A DNA stretch of 64,000 nucleotides from Microcoleus vaginatus HSN003 (GCF_022701255.1 NZ_CP031705.1:496001-560000); one strand, 5' to 3'. Shown: positions 50,998 through 60,983, counted from the stretch's first letter. A program made the numbers and translations. Notes: generated by a model from the sequence alone, not told the origin.

Positions 50998-52614
50998 ATG
51001 GGATCTACAACACATCAAGACACATCTGTTAATACCAAAAATTCCCGCTGGCTGATGAACTTATTGGCGATCGGCATTTTACTAGGTATCGGATTTCGCT
51101 TTTTTGAGCTCGATCGCAAACTGTACTGGCACGACGAAGCTTACACATCAATCCGCGCCGCTGGTTTCACCCGCCAAGAAATCGACGACGAACTATTCCA
51201 AAACCGGATTGTTCCGGCACCAGAATTACAAAAATATCAGCGGATTAAACCGGGAAGTACAGAAGCAGACACAATTAGTTCTTTAGCACTAGAAGACCCG
51301 CAGCATCCGCCTTTATACTTTCTTATGGCTCGTTGGTGGATGCAGGAATTTGGCAGTTCTCTAACAGCATCCCGCAGTTTGCCAGCACTATTGAGTTTGC
51401 TGTCGTTGCCTTTGATGTACGTGTTAGCTCAGGAACTTTTCGCCTCGAATTTGGCGGCGTTATTAGCAACAGCACTTTTGGCATTATCTCCCTTTGATAT
51501 ATTGTTTGCTCAGACAGCAAGGCAGTACAGTTTGCTGACAGCCACAGTTATTGGCAGCAGTTGGCTGCTGCTGAGAGCAGTGCGGTTGCGGGGTTGGCAA
51601 GATTGGGTATTTTACTCGCTGGCGATCGTCTTTGGTTTCTACACTCACCCTTTCTTCTGTTTAACACTCATTGGACACGGAGTTTTTATAATTTCTTACT
51701 GGTTGTTTGTCACAAAAACAAAATTGCCAGGTCACGTCACAAATTCCCAATTTTTCTTAGCAGTAACAGCAGCTTTAATATTGTATATCCCCTGGATTTA
51801 CGTGCTGGCAACCAACCTGGAACGTGCCTCCTCTACGACAGATTGGACGCGAGTATCTCCCGGTTGGCTGTATCTTGTCAAATTGTGGACGCTCAGCTTT
51901 ACAGCCTTATTTTTTGACTTCGACTTCGGGTTTGATAATATTTTGACTTATCTGCTGAGATTGCCATTTTTGCTGTTAATTGCGGCAGCCATTTACAAAA
52001 TCTGCCGCCCGGCTAGCACTTCAACTTGGCTGTTTATTTTAACATCAATTTTTGTACCTTTTTTGATACTGGCCTTACCGGACCTCATCCTAGGTGGCAA
52101 ACGTTCTGCCGTCAGCCGTTATCTAATTTCCTGCTTTCCGGGAGTGCAGCTAGCAGTTGCTTACTTGCTCGCCAGTAACGTGAAAACTCAGCAGCGGTTT
52201 TGGCAAGTCATTTTAGCCTTGGTATTTACAGCAAGTGTAGCCTCCTGTACGGTGAGCGCTTTTTCTGATACTTGGTGGAGCAAAGACTTGAGCTATTTTA
52301 ATGCTGAAGTTGCGAAAATTATTAACAAAGAGGCGATAGCTAATCGGTCGATTAAAGATACAATTGTAATTAGCGATCGCGGCAACGATTTTACGAACAT
52401 GGGAGATTTGCTGTCTCTGAGTTATTTGCTCGACAAAGATGTGCGGCTGATGCTGATGAGTCAGTCGCCAGAAATCGAGATGCTCAACAAATATTCGGCT
52501 CCCCTGGTGTTCCGCCCTTCGGAAAAATTGCGATCGGCACTCAAGCAAAATCAACGCCGCTTAGAGCCGATATTGGAATATGCCAGACTTTTTAGAGTGC
52601 GGCGAGCTTCTTAG
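50998..52614 (+). CDS. GT39/ArnT-like membrane glycosyltransferase
   Basis: The 538-residue integral membrane protein has about 11 hydrophobic segments. After the first (LLAIGILLGIGFRFFELDRK) comes WHDEAYTSIRAAG, with the Asp-Glu pair in the first outer loop that is typical of GT-C fold enzymes. EDPQHPPLYFLMARWWM and FGSSLTASRSLPALLSLL follow, as in PMT_2/ArnT-type proteins. It should use a polyprenyl-phosphate sugar; substrate unknown. Confidence 0.88.
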   Translation: MGSTTHQDTSVNTKNSRWLMNLLAIGILLGIGFRFFELDRKLYWHDEAYTSIRAAGFTRQEIDDELFQNRIVPAPELQKYQRIKPGSTEADTISSLALEDPQHPPLYFLMARWWMQEFGSSLTASRSLPALLSLLSLPLMYVLAQELFASNLAALLATALLALSPFDILFAQTARQYSLLTATVIGSSWLLLRAVRLRGWQDWVFYSLAIVFGFYTHPFFCLTLIGHGVFIISYWLFVTKTKLPGHVTNSQFFLAVTAALILYIPWIYVLATNLERASSTTDWTRVSPGWLYLVKLWTLSFTALFFDFDFGFDNILTYLLRLPFLLLIAAAIYKICRPASTSTWLFILTSIFVPFLILALPDLILGGKRSAVSRYLISCFPGVQLAVAYLLASNVKTQQRFWQVILALVFTASVASCTVSAFSDTWWSKDLSYFNAEVAKIINKEAIANRSIKDTIVISDRGNDFTNMGDLLSLSYLLDKDVRLMLMSQSPEIEMLNKYSAPLVFRPSEKLRSALKQNQRRLEPILEYARLFRVRRAS

Positions 52615-52980
52615 AGCAGATGGACAGAAATGGACGAGCGTCCCCGGTAGGGTGCGTCAGTCGATTTTAGATTTTAGATTTTAGATTTTAGATTTATTCC
52701 ACAGATGAATCTGGGAGATTAAACTTTGGTCTAAAATTTTTGGAGATTTACGATAGGAGTAGGTGGCACGGTATCGGTTTTTGGCTGGGGGCAGAAAAAA
52801 CTGTTTGAATTGCCTCAAATATTGGGCAGGACGCACTTTAAATAACTATTTGGGCATTTTTGTCAATATTCCCGGTAAAGTGCGTCAGACAAAAAAAACT
52901 GTGTCAGTTGTCTCAAGTATTGGGGCTGACACACCCGACATCATCAGCAATAATTATTTGAATACTTAGGATTAAACACA
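52615..52980. other. Spacer with repeats
   Basis: No gene is supported. It holds GGTGCGTCAG (52652-52661, as in the family B outer repeat), a (TTTTAGA) array at 52663-52694, and an imperfect duplication: AGAAAAAACTGTTTGAATTG (from about 52794) against AGACAAAAAAAACTGTGTCA (from about 52886), each continuing CTCAAATATTGGG or CTCAAGTATTGGG. Confidence 0.5.
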
Positions 52981-54516
52981 ATGCAAGAGTTAAATAATTC
53001 ATCTTCCGAACTCCCACAGCAATTTCGCAATCTTCAGACAGAATTACGCGAACGTTGGCGAGCGATAGAAGAATTCGACAGCGGAGATTGTGACATTATT
53101 ATCATTCCTTCTCTCAGCTTAGATCAGCAAGAAATACAGAAAGTTGAGGGTGCTTACCACTACGAAGAGCGGCATTTATTTTCATTGATTCGCCTGCGAA
53201 ATCCGCGCACGCGCTTAATTTACATTACCTCCGAGCCCTTGCACCCGATGATTGTGGATTATTACCTGCAATTGCTGCCGGGAATTCCGTTTTCTCACGC
53301 GCGCGATCGGCTTGTGCTATTCAGTGCTTACGATGCTTCTGCCAAATCCCTCACCCAGAAAATTTTAGATCGTCCCCGCTTGATGGAGCGCATTCGTCAA
53401 GCAGTGCGGCCGACAAAATCTTATATGGTTTGTTATAACTCGACGCCCTTAGAACGCGAGTTATCTGTTAAATTGGGGATTCCTTTGTGGGCCAGCGATC
53501 CCGATCTCTTATACTGGGGAACAAAAAGCGGTAGCAGGCAAATTTTTAAAGAATGTGGCGTGCCTTATCCTGACGGTTCGGAGTTGGTTTGGAATGCGGA
53601 AGATTTAGCGGAAGCTGCCGCTCAATTGTGGGAACGGCAGCCGCATTTGCAGCGGATCGTAATTAAGTTAAATGAAGGTTTTTCGGGGGAAGGAAATGCA
53701 ATTTTAGATCTGAAGTCCCTCGCAGGTAAAGCGCCTAAAGAAAGAGCGAAGGCACTTGGCGATAGCTTCCATAATTTGCGCTTTCAAGCAACGGGCGAAA
53801 CCTGGGAAAATTTTAGCAGCCGCATTCCCGAATTAGGGGCAATTGCCGAAGCATTTATCGAAGGAGAAGAAAAGTTCTCGCCCAGCGTTCAAGGGAGAAT
53901 TATCCCCAGCGGCGAAGTAGAAATTCTTTCAACCCACGACCAAATTTTAGGAGGCCCAGACGGTCAAATTTTCTTGGGTTGCCAATTTCCGGCGGACGAA
54001 TCTTATCGAATAGCGTTGCAGGAATTGGGATGGAAAGTAGGGCAAAACTTAGCTAAAAAAGGGGCTTTAGAGAGATTTGGAGTAGATTTTCTCGCGGTAA
54101 AGCAATCCGATGGAAAATGGGATATTCAAGCAATAGAAATTAACTTGCGAAAAGGAGGCACAACTCATCCGTTTATGGCGCTGAAGCTGTTAACAAATGG
54201 TCGGTACGAGCGTACTACCGGATTATTTTACAGCCAGCAGGGCCGTCCGAAATATTATGTCGCTTCGGACAATTTGAAAAAAGAGCGCTATCGGGGGTTA
54301 TTACCGAATGATTTGATGGATATTATTGCGGACAATCAACTGCACTTTGACAGCGGTACAGAGACGGGCAGTGTGTTTCATTTAATGGGTTGTTTGTCGG
54401 AGTTTGGCAAATTGGGAGTGACGAGTATCGGCAATTCGCCGCAAGAAGCTGAGGATATGTATAACAAAGTTGTGAAAGTTCTCGATCGCGAAACGTCAGG
54501 CGATTTTAGATTTTAG
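52981..54516 (+). CDS. PGM1-like ATP-grasp peptide ligase
   Basis: The 511-residue protein has an N-terminal region (to about 190) followed by an ATP-grasp domain: QRIVIKLNEGFSGEGNAIL, AEAFIEGEEKFSPSVQGRI, then DIQAIEINLRKGGTTHPFMA with the metal-binding Glu/Asn pair. It resembles the PGM1-related peptide ligases. Such enzymes join a carboxylate to an amine through an acyl phosphate. The product is unknown. The final residues (GDFRF) come from a TTTTAGA repeat that overlaps the stop codon. Confidence 0.82.
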   Translation: MQELNNSSSELPQQFRNLQTELRERWRAIEEFDSGDCDIIIIPSLSLDQQEIQKVEGAYHYEERHLFSLIRLRNPRTRLIYITSEPLHPMIVDYYLQLLPGIPFSHARDRLVLFSAYDASAKSLTQKILDRPRLMERIRQAVRPTKSYMVCYNSTPLERELSVKLGIPLWASDPDLLYWGTKSGSRQIFKECGVPYPDGSELVWNAEDLAEAAAQLWERQPHLQRIVIKLNEGFSGEGNAILDLKSLAGKAPKERAKALGDSFHNLRFQATGETWENFSSRIPELGAIAEAFIEGEEKFSPSVQGRIIPSGEVEILSTHDQILGGPDGQIFLGCQFPADESYRIALQELGWKVGQNLAKKGALERFGVDFLAVKQSDGKWDIQAIEINLRKGGTTHPFMALKLLTNGRYERTTGLFYSQQGRPKYYVASDNLKKERYRGLLPNDLMDIIADNQLHFDSGTETGSVFHLMGCLSEFGKLGVTSIGNSPQEAEDMYNKVVKVLDRETSGDFRF

Positions 54517-54688
54517 ATTTTATCCAGTCAGTCAGCTTATATCCCCGGCTTTTTCAAGAAGTCGGGGATCTAATACCCCTCGCGTTTTGTATAGCAACCG
54601 ACAGGACGATTAGGATGTTCTTAATCACCCAAACCATTGCTATTATTGAATTTGCCTTCTTGCTTCTTGCTTCTTCCTTCCGCTAGAG

Positions 54689-55297
54689 CTAATTTTTAGC
54701 CGGATAGAGGGGCGTGGGGTCGATCGAACCTGTGCGGTTGAGTGGCCAAAAACGCACAATTGCCCTACCGATGATATTTTGCTTGGGTACAAAGCCCCAA
54801 TAATGGCTGTCACAGCTTGCATTTCGGTTATCGCCGAGTACCAAGTAAGAATTTTGATCTACAACTACAGGCCCGTAGGGATACTGCGGAATTTCTTCAA
54901 TATATTTTTCCTGTAGCGGCTGCTTGTTAATAAAAACTTTTCCGTCTTTGACTTCCACAGTGTCCCCCGGCAGTCCGATCACTCGCTTGATATAGGCATC
55001 TTTGATCGGCGGTGGCTGTCCCGTACACAAACTAGCCGGGTCAGGAGGCATAAATACGATAATATCTCCTCGCTGGGGCTCTTGGAATCGATAGCTGACC
55101 TTATCTATAATTAATCGATCGTTAATTTGTAAGGTTGGGAGCATCGAGCCGGTGGGAATGTAGCGTGCTTCGGCAACCAGGGTACGGATACCAAAGGCCA
55201 AAAATGCTGCTAAGCCGATCGTCTTAATTCCTTCGATCCAAGGATTTTCGGTGTCTTGCGGGGGTTTTTCGTCGGCTGACTTGTCTAGACGAGTCAT
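54689..55297 (-). CDS. lepB: Signal peptidase I
   Basis: The 202-residue protein has one membrane anchor (about 25-42), catalytic Ser51 in [11 protein letters not shown] and Lys104 in [12 protein letters not shown]. Other boxes are [10 protein letters not shown] and [19 protein letters not shown]. It removes signal peptides on the trans side of the membrane. It is divergent from the dihydroorotase gene. Confidence 0.97.
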   Translation of the reverse strand: MTRLDKSADEKPPQDTENPWIEGIKTIGLAAFLAFGIRTLVAEARYIPTGSMLPTLQINDRLIIDKVSYRFQEPQRGDIIVFMPPDPASLCTGQPPPIKDAYIKRVIGLPGDTVEVKDGKVFINKQPLQEKYIEEIPQYPYGPVVVDQNSYLVLGDNRNASCDSHYWGFVPKQNIIGRAIVRFWPLNRTGSIDPTPLYPAKN

Positions 55298-55386
55298 AGG
55301 GTATTGTAGTGACTGAGCTGGATACGAATTATAAACTTAATAATGCTTCCATGCTAGCACGCTGTTTACTCAATTAATGGTATCTT

Positions 55387-56709
55387 ATGACTCCTAAATC
55401 AAGTTTGTTAATCCGTCGCGCTCGCATTCTTTTGCCCAATGGTGAGTTTTTGGTAGGAGATGTGCAAATCTGCGATCGCCAAATTGTCAAGGTTGCTGCG
55501 GAAATTGCCGAATCTGGCGATCGAGAAATAGATGCCAAAGGCTTAACTCTGTTACCCGGAGTAATTGATCCCCAGGTACACTTCCGGGAACCGGGTTTAG
55601 AACACAAGGAAGACTTATTTACCGCTAGCTGTGCTTGCGCTAAAGGCGGCGTGACATCGTTTCTGGAAATGCCGAATACGCGACCTCTGACCACAACCCA
55701 AGCTGCCTTAGATGATAAACTAAGTCGCGCTGCCGAGAAGTGTTTGGTGAATTACGGCTTTTTTATTGGTGCAACGCCCGAGAATTTGCCGGATTTGTTG
55801 AATGCGAATCCGACTCCGGGAATTAAGGTGTTTATGGGTTCGATGCACGGTCAGCTTTTGGTGGATGGAGAAGCAACTTTAGAGGCGATTTTTGCCAAGG
55901 GCGATCGACTAATTGCGGTACACGCAGAAGACCAAGCTAGAATCAATCAGAGGCGTCAGGAATTTGCCGGGATTTCCGATGTGGCTGTGCACTCGCAAAT
56001 TCAAGACAATCAAGCAGCTTTATTGGCAACTCAACTAGCAGTAAAACTTTCTAATAAATATCAGCGCCGACTGCACATTCTGCACCTTTCAACGGGGGAT
56101 GAAGCTGAGTTTTTGCGCCAGGAAAAACCGAGTTGGGTGACAGCAGAAGTGACGCCGCAGCATTTGTTGTTAAATACCAGCGCCTATCAAAAAATTGGCA
56201 GTTTAGCTCAGATGAATCCGCCTTTGCGCGAACCCCGCGATAACGAAATACTTTGGCAAGCTTTACTCGACGGCGTAATTGATTTTATCGCCACCGACCA
56301 TGCGCCGCACACATTAGCAGAAAAAGCTCAAGAATATCCAAATACGCCATCGGGAATGCCCGGAGTCGAAACTTCTTTGCCTTTGATGCTGACGCAAGCA
56401 GTAGAGGGAAGATGTACAGTTGCTCAAGTTGCTAATTGGATGTCGGCTGCAGTTGCTAAGGCTTATAAGATTCCCAACAAAGGGGCGATTGCTCCGGGTT
56501 TTGACGCCGATTTAGTCTTAGTTGATTTGGAGAAGTACCGCCCGGTGGTCGGAGCAGAGATGGCGAGCAAGTGCGGCTGGAGTTCCTTTGAAGGTTGGAG
56601 TTTGACTGGGTGGCCAGTTGTGACTGTTGTTGGAGGAAAAGTTGTTTTTGAAAATGGTAAATTGGATACAAATGTGAGGGGAGAAGCCTTGACATTTGAC
56701 GCTGAGTAA
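55387..56709 (+). CDS. pyrC: Dihydroorotase, class I
   Basis: The 440-residue amidohydrolase has GVIDPQVHFREPG near residue 58, LPGVIDPQ and VHAEDQARI, LHILHLSTGDE, then IDFIATDHAPHT with the catalytic Asp. It closes carbamoyl-aspartate to dihydroorotate in pyrimidine synthesis. The first metal-binding His of the usual HxH motif is Gln here (DPQVHFR), which also occurs in several class I relatives, so this may be a normal variant. The C-terminus FDAE is complete. Confidence 0.9.
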   Translation: MTPKSSLLIRRARILLPNGEFLVGDVQICDRQIVKVAAEIAESGDREIDAKGLTLLPGVIDPQVHFREPGLEHKEDLFTASCACAKGGVTSFLEMPNTRPLTTTQAALDDKLSRAAEKCLVNYGFFIGATPENLPDLLNANPTPGIKVFMGSMHGQLLVDGEATLEAIFAKGDRLIAVHAEDQARINQRRQEFAGISDVAVHSQIQDNQAALLATQLAVKLSNKYQRRLHILHLSTGDEAEFLRQEKPSWVTAEVTPQHLLLNTSAYQKIGSLAQMNPPLREPRDNEILWQALLDGVIDFIATDHAPHTLAEKAQEYPNTPSGMPGVETSLPLMLTQAVEGRCTVAQVANWMSAAVAKAYKIPNKGAIAPGFDADLVLVDLEKYRPVVGAEMASKCGWSSFEGWSLTGWPVVTVVGGKVVFENGKLDTNVRGEALTFDAE

Positions 56710-56770
56710 GCATGAACTTAACTCAAGTGTTATAATTGGGTATTCCTGCATCGCAAAGGCGATTTTACCC

Positions 56771-57097
56771 ATGCTTCTTCAAGAACTAGAAACACAACTC
56801 CTGGCCTTAACTCCGACTGAGAAAGCTGAAGCCATCCGGCTTTTAACCCAAAGTTTAAACAATAGTTGGCCAGGAATTACCAAAACTCCTGACGTGTGTG
56901 GCGGCGATGCTTGCATTGCCAAAACTCGCATCCCAGTTTGGCTGCTTGAAAGTTTTCGCCGTGAAGGTTCAAGCGATTCTGAACTTCTACAATTTTATCC
57001 CCATCTAAGCGCTGCCGATCTAGTCAATGTTTGGACTTATGCTGATGCACATCTGGAGGAAATCGAAGAAGCAATCTCCAAGAATGAGGAAGCCTGA
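56771..57097 (+). CDS. DUF433 antitoxin-like protein
   Basis: The protein has 108 residues starting MLLQELETQLLALTPTEKAE. ATG 56771 is preferred over upstream frames. After a helical leader comes the DUF433 domain (WPGITKTPDVCGGDACIAKT, RIPVWLLESFRREGSSDSEL, LLQFYPHLSAADLVNVWTYA). DUF433 proteins are usually antitoxin partners of PIN-like toxins. It is 3 bp upstream of the DUF5615 gene. Confidence 0.92.
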   Translation: MLLQELETQLLALTPTEKAEAIRLLTQSLNNSWPGITKTPDVCGGDACIAKTRIPVWLLESFRREGSSDSELLQFYPHLSAADLVNVWTYADAHLEEIEEAISKNEEA

Positions 57098-57100
57098 GTC

Positions 57101-57439
57101 ATGCTGAATTTGTATGCAGACGAACAATTTCCTTTGCCAGTTGTGCAATTGCTGCGCGCTTTTGGTCACAATATCTTGACTGTTCAGGAAGCAGGAAAAG
57201 CAGGACTTGGGATTCCAGATCCAGAGGTGCTAGCATTTGCTATAAGCAAAGATCGAGCTGTTTTGACATTAAATCGGTTTGATTTCATCGGACTGCATAA
57301 GCGACAGCCCGACCACACTGGTATTATTGTTTGTACGAAAGATCGGAACGTAGAAATGTTGGCAACACGCATCAATGATGCTATTGCTGGTGAAGAAAGT
57401 TTGAGAGGCAAATTGATTCGTGTCAACCGTCCGCAGTAA
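57101..57439 (+). CDS. DUF5615 PIN-like toxin
   Basis: The 112-residue protein starts MLNLYADEQFPLPVVQLLRA. It has the DUF5615 PIN-like pattern with acidic residues in YADEQF, IPDPEVLAFA and AVLTLNRFDFIGLHK. It is probably an RNase toxin paired with the DUF433 protein just upstream. It is complete. Confidence 0.92.
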   Translation: MLNLYADEQFPLPVVQLLRAFGHNILTVQEAGKAGLGIPDPEVLAFAISKDRAVLTLNRFDFIGLHKRQPDHTGIIVCTKDRNVEMLATRINDAIAGEESLRGKLIRVNRPQ

Positions 57440-57509
57440 GTACGCGCGATCGAAGCTATCTTCCCGCAGAGGTTCCCGAAGGGTAGGGAATCGCCCTTTC
57501 TCACTTTTC

Positions 57510-57950
57510 CTATTGCCAATCCAATAACTCGCCCTTACCAATCACTTCAGCTTGCCGCCCGTTATCGAGATAACTTAAAGAAATTTGCAAATAATTTTCG
57601 GGCTTGTACTGCAATCTTTCCGCCCATTCGATCGCCACAATTCCCAAATCCATTTCTAACCCGTCCCAATAACTTTCTAAGTGCAAAGCCTCCGCTTCTT
57701 CGGGTTCCAGTCGATACAAATCTAGATGATACAGCGGAACTCGCCCTGTAAAATACTCGTTAATTAGCGTGAAAGTAGGACTTTCGATCGAGTCTGAGAT
57801 TCCTAAACCTTCAGCGATGCCTTGAACCAAGGTAGTTTTGCCCGCACCTAAATCTCCTTGTAATAAGATTACAGTGCCGGCAGGGAGCGATCGACCTAAC
57901 GCAACACCAAACTTGCGCGTAGCCTCAGAATCGGGAAGCAAAGTTTTCAT
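57510..57950 (-). CDS. tsaE: tRNA threonylcarbamoyladenosine biosynthesis ATPase
   Basis: The 146-residue protein has P-loop GDLGAGKTTLVQGIAEGLG, SPTFTLINEY and YHLDLYRLEPEEAEAL, the TsaE (YjeE) signature. It works with TsaB and TsaD to make t6A37 in tRNAs. It lies downstream of the YvcK-like gene on the same strand. Confidence 0.96.
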   Translation of the reverse strand: MKTLLPDSEATRKFGVALGRSLPAGTVILLQGDLGAGKTTLVQGIAEGLGISDSIESPTFTLINEYFTGRVPLYHLDLYRLEPEEAEALHLESYWDGLEMDLGIVAIEWAERLQYKPENYLQISLSYLDNGRQAEVIGKGELLDWQ

Positions 57951-58071
57951 TTCAATAATTAGGTCATGAGTCCTTAGTCATTTGTTATTTGTTACTCGCT
58001 TGCGACTGCTAATAACCAATAACCAATAACATTAGTCAACAGTCAACAGTCAACTGTCAACATTCACCAGC
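57951..58071. repeat. Heptamer cluster (AATAACC and AGTCAAC)
   Basis: AATAACCAATAACCAATAAC followed by AGTCAACAGTCAACAGTCAAC, STRR-like units related in complement to the (TGTTGAC) array at 2716. Confidence 0.8.
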
Positions 58072-59475
58072 TTAAATGTTCTGGGCGCGGCCGTACCAAC
58101 GCAGCAACATTCCCGCCAACCTTTGAGAATTGTGGCGAATTAAACCCGTATTTTGATCTTCATCCATGACATTGGCGATGACAACTCGCCGCCCCAATTG
58201 CGTTACGGCTTCTCGATCGAGTACAACCGGATAAGAATCCTCCTGAGAATAGCGGATCAAAGCCTTTGCAGAAGGGACTTTTCCTTGAACGACTACAGCA
58301 TCGAACAGCGGCCGACCGCAAGCGCGGTCGATCGCCCGAATGTGGTCTGCAACACTGTATCCGTCAGTTTCCCCCGGCTGAGTCATAATATTGCAAACAT
58401 AAATGCGCGGAACTTCGCTGTTGGCGATCGCATCAGCAATTTCCGGCACCAACAAATTCGGAATGACACTCGTATAAAGACTCCCCGGCCCAATAATGAT
58501 AAAATCCGCTTCCCGAAGTGCTTGGGCCACCTTGGGCAACGCCGGAGGATTAGCAGGAGTGCAACCAATTTTGATGATTTTTCCGTTAGCTTTTGTAATA
58601 CTGGACTCCCCCTCAATCCTCCGGCCGTCTGCCAGTTCTGCCCACAAAGAAACGTCGCTCAGAGTAGCTGGCAGCACCTCTCCCCTAACTGCTAAAACTT
58701 TAGAACTCGCGGCGATCGCCTGTTCCAAATCTCCAGCAATGTCGCTCATCGCCGTCAAAAACAAATTCCCAAAACTGTGACCCACCAAACCATCACCGGC
58801 CTGAAAGCGATATTGAAATAACTCAGTCAATAACTTTTCCTCATCTGCCAAAGCCGCCAAACAATTGCGAATGTCTCCGGGCGGCAATACCCCAATTTCC
58901 CGCCGCAGCCTCCCGGAAGACCCCCCATCATCGGCCACCGTGACAATAGCAGTGATTTTGGCACTGTAATCCTTCAATCCCCTAAGCAAGTTAGAAAGAC
59001 CCGTACCGCCCCCTATTGCCACAATTTTCGGGCCGCGGTGCAAGCGGCGGTGGTTGAGGAGTCGATCGACCAATTCCTCATTCCCTTCGGGCATCAGCAC
59101 TTGAGTAATAGAGTTCAAACTGCGAGTTTGACCCCACAGAATTAACAAAATCCCGCCAGCAATGATGATCGGCCCCGACACGTAATTGGGAATAACTTCC
59201 GCAATCCACGCCAAAAAATTTCTCAACAATTGCAATAAGAAGAAAATAGGAGTCATCCCAGTCCAAATCGCTAAACCCAAAGTGGCAAGCACTACACCGC
59301 TGGCACTAATCAGCAGCCACCGTTTCACTAACAGTCCGGGGGCTAACCACTTAAACCACTGGTGAACTCGCCCGTTCCGCAAAGAAGGGGGGTAAGGATT
59401 TCTGGATTGGGCAAAAAAAACCTGCTTGGCTTTAGCCAAGACGCGGAGGGCTTTAGGAAGTGAACTAATTGACAT
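58072..59475 (-). CDS. YvcK/CofD-like membrane-anchored protein
   Basis: The 467-residue protein has two N-terminal membrane segments (about 50-70 and 90-112), followed by a YvcK/CofD fold: [54 protein letters not shown] and [11 protein letters not shown]. YvcK-type proteins bind UDP-sugars and affect central carbon use and wall synthesis. The membrane part is characteristic of cyanobacterial members. Confidence 0.92.
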   Translation of the reverse strand: MSISSLPKALRVLAKAKQVFFAQSRNPYPPSLRNGRVHQWFKWLAPGLLVKRWLLISASGVVLATLGLAIWTGMTPIFFLLQLLRNFLAWIAEVIPNYVSGPIIIAGGILLILWGQTRSLNSITQVLMPEGNEELVDRLLNHRRLHRGPKIVAIGGGTGLSNLLRGLKDYSAKITAIVTVADDGGSSGRLRREIGVLPPGDIRNCLAALADEEKLLTELFQYRFQAGDGLVGHSFGNLFLTAMSDIAGDLEQAIAASSKVLAVRGEVLPATLSDVSLWAELADGRRIEGESSITKANGKIIKIGCTPANPPALPKVAQALREADFIIIGPGSLYTSVIPNLLVPEIADAIANSEVPRIYVCNIMTQPGETDGYSVADHIRAIDRACGRPLFDAVVVQGKVPSAKALIRYSQEDSYPVVLDREAVTQLGRRVVIANVMDEDQNTGLIRHNSQRLAGMLLRWYGRAQNI

Positions 59476-59566
59476 GGTTAATTAGTCTTAAGGGTATTGG
59501 AACAGCTCGAGCTGACAAATTTACAATACAAGAGAGTTTTGATTCTGGCAGTCAATTGAAGTAATT

Positions 59567-59622
59567 AGTTATTAGTCATGAGTCATGAGTCATTAGGTAG
59601 ACTGATGACTGAGGACTGACAA
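59567..59622. repeat. CATGAGT/CATTAGT heptamer cluster
   Basis: ATTAGTCATGAGTCATGAGTCATTAGG: decayed heptamers just upstream of the Mla ATPase gene. The same units reappear at 60424-60478 and 60866-60975. Confidence 0.75.
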
Positions 59623-59639
59623 CTTATTGATAACATCTT

Positions 59640-60422
59640 ATGGTTGAGCCACTAATCGAACTCAAGGGGGTAAGTAAGTCCTTCGGCCAGAACCCGATCC
59701 TCGATCAAGTCGATCTGAGGATTTATCGGGGAGAGGCCCTGGCAATTATTGGCCCTTCCGGGACGGGTAAATCTACGATTCTGCGGATAATTGCGGGTTT
59801 GTTGGCCCCGGATGCCGGTGAGGTTTTTGTTCAGGGACAGCGCAGGGTCGGATGGGTGGACGACGTGGCAGATCCGATCGGAATTGGGATGGTGTTTCAG
59901 CAAGCGGCTTTGTTTGATTCGCTGACGGTGGAGGAGAATGTCGGTTTTTTACTTTACCAGCATTCTAAGCTGCCGCGCCGCCGCATTCGGGAATTGGTGG
60001 AGGAAAAGTTGGAGATGGTGGGTTTGCCGCGAATTGGCGAACGCTATCCGGCGCAGTTGTCTGGGGGAATGAGGAAGCGGGTAAGTTTTGCCCGCGCTAT
60101 CATGGCGAATCCTGATAATGACAGGGATAATCCAGAGGTTTTGCTGTACGACGAACCGACGGCGGGTTTAGATCCGATCGCTTCGACGGTAATTGAAGAT
60201 TTAATCAGGGACTTGCAGGCGGCCCAAGGTGTTTGCAGCACTTATGCGATCGTCACTCACCAAGACAGTACCATCCGCCGCACTGCCGATCGCATCGTGT
60301 TTCTCTATCGAGGCAAAGTGCAGTGGGAGGGAACTGTCAATGACATTACATCGACAGATAATTTGTTAATTAAACAATTTTTTACCGGCAGCGTTACTGG
60401 GCCAATTCAAGCGATTGGATAG
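59640..60422 (+). CDS. ABC transporter ATPase, MlaF/TGD3-like
   Basis: The 260-residue protein has Walker A GPSGTGKST, Q-loop VFQQAALF, signature LSGGMRKRVSFARAI, and Walker B VLLYDEPTAGLDP. The close MCE-domain gene downstream marks it as the ATPase of a cyanobacterial lipid-trafficking Mla/TGD-type system. The permease gene (mlaE) is not in this window. Confidence 0.92.
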   Translation: MVEPLIELKGVSKSFGQNPILDQVDLRIYRGEALAIIGPSGTGKSTILRIIAGLLAPDAGEVFVQGQRRVGWVDDVADPIGIGMVFQQAALFDSLTVEENVGFLLYQHSKLPRRRIRELVEEKLEMVGLPRIGERYPAQLSGGMRKRVSFARAIMANPDNDRDNPEVLLYDEPTAGLDPIASTVIEDLIRDLQAAQGVCSTYAIVTHQDSTIRRTADRIVFLYRGKVQWEGTVNDITSTDNLLIKQFFTGSVTGPIQAIG

Positions 60423-60423
60423 C

Positions 60424-60478
60424 CATTAGTCAGCAGTCATTAGTCAGCAGTCATTAGTCAGCAGTCATTAGTCATTAA
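60424..60478. repeat. 14-bp tandem repeat (CATTAGTCAGCAGT)n
   Basis: Three tandem 14-mers, each made of CATTAGT plus CAGCAGT heptamers. It lies directly left of the four-helix-bundle gene. Confidence 0.9.
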
Positions 60479-60491
60479 GGTCGAGGGTAAT

Positions 60492-60872
60492 ATGGCAACA
60501 AAAAGTTTTCAGGAATTGCGAGTTTATAAATTATCAGAACGACTAGCAGATGAAAATTGGCAAACTGTTAAGACTTGGGAGCCATTTGCCAAAGATACGA
60601 TCGGCAAACAAATTGTCCGTTCAGCCGATAGCGTCGGTGCTAACATAGCAGAAGGAGTGGGACGAGGCAGTTATCAAGACAACAGACGCTTTGTCAAGAT
60701 AGCTAGAGGTTCTTTATATGAAACTCAACACTGGTTGAGACGAGCTTACACTCGAAACCTTTTAACCGTTCAACAAGTAAATACATTCACAGCAATTATT
60801 AATGACTTAGCCCCTCAATTAAACTCATACCTACAATCTATCGGGTCATCCCCTAAAAATGATGCTCAATGA
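60492..60872 (+). CDS. Four-helix-bundle protein (23S rRNA IVP-like)
   Basis: The 126-residue protein starts MATKSFQELRVYKLSERLAD. IGKQIVRSADSVGANIAEGV and GRGSYQDNRRFVKIARGSLY form the conserved core of the S23/four-helix-bundle family, first known from intervening sequences of 23S rRNA genes. It lies between the Mla-type ATPase and MCE genes, with tandem heptamer arrays on both sides, so it looks like an inserted cassette. Function unknown. Confidence 0.9.
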   Translation: MATKSFQELRVYKLSERLADENWQTVKTWEPFAKDTIGKQIVRSADSVGANIAEGVGRGSYQDNRRFVKIARGSLYETQHWLRRAYTRNLLTVQQVNTFTAIINDLAPQLNSYLQSIGSSPKNDAQ

Positions 60873-60975
60873 CTAATGACTAATAACCCATAACTAATGA
60901 CTAATGACTAATAACCCATAATTAATGACTAATGACCAATGACTAATGACTAATGACCAATGACCAATGACTAAG
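60866..60975. repeat. CTAATGA/CCAATGA heptamer array
   Basis: About 15 units of TGACTAA, TGACCAA and AACCCATAA-type heptamers run from the end of the four-helix gene to the start of the MCE gene. The array abuts the AAGGAG ribosome-binding site of the MCE gene. Confidence 0.9.
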
Positions 60976-60983
60976 GAGATAAT

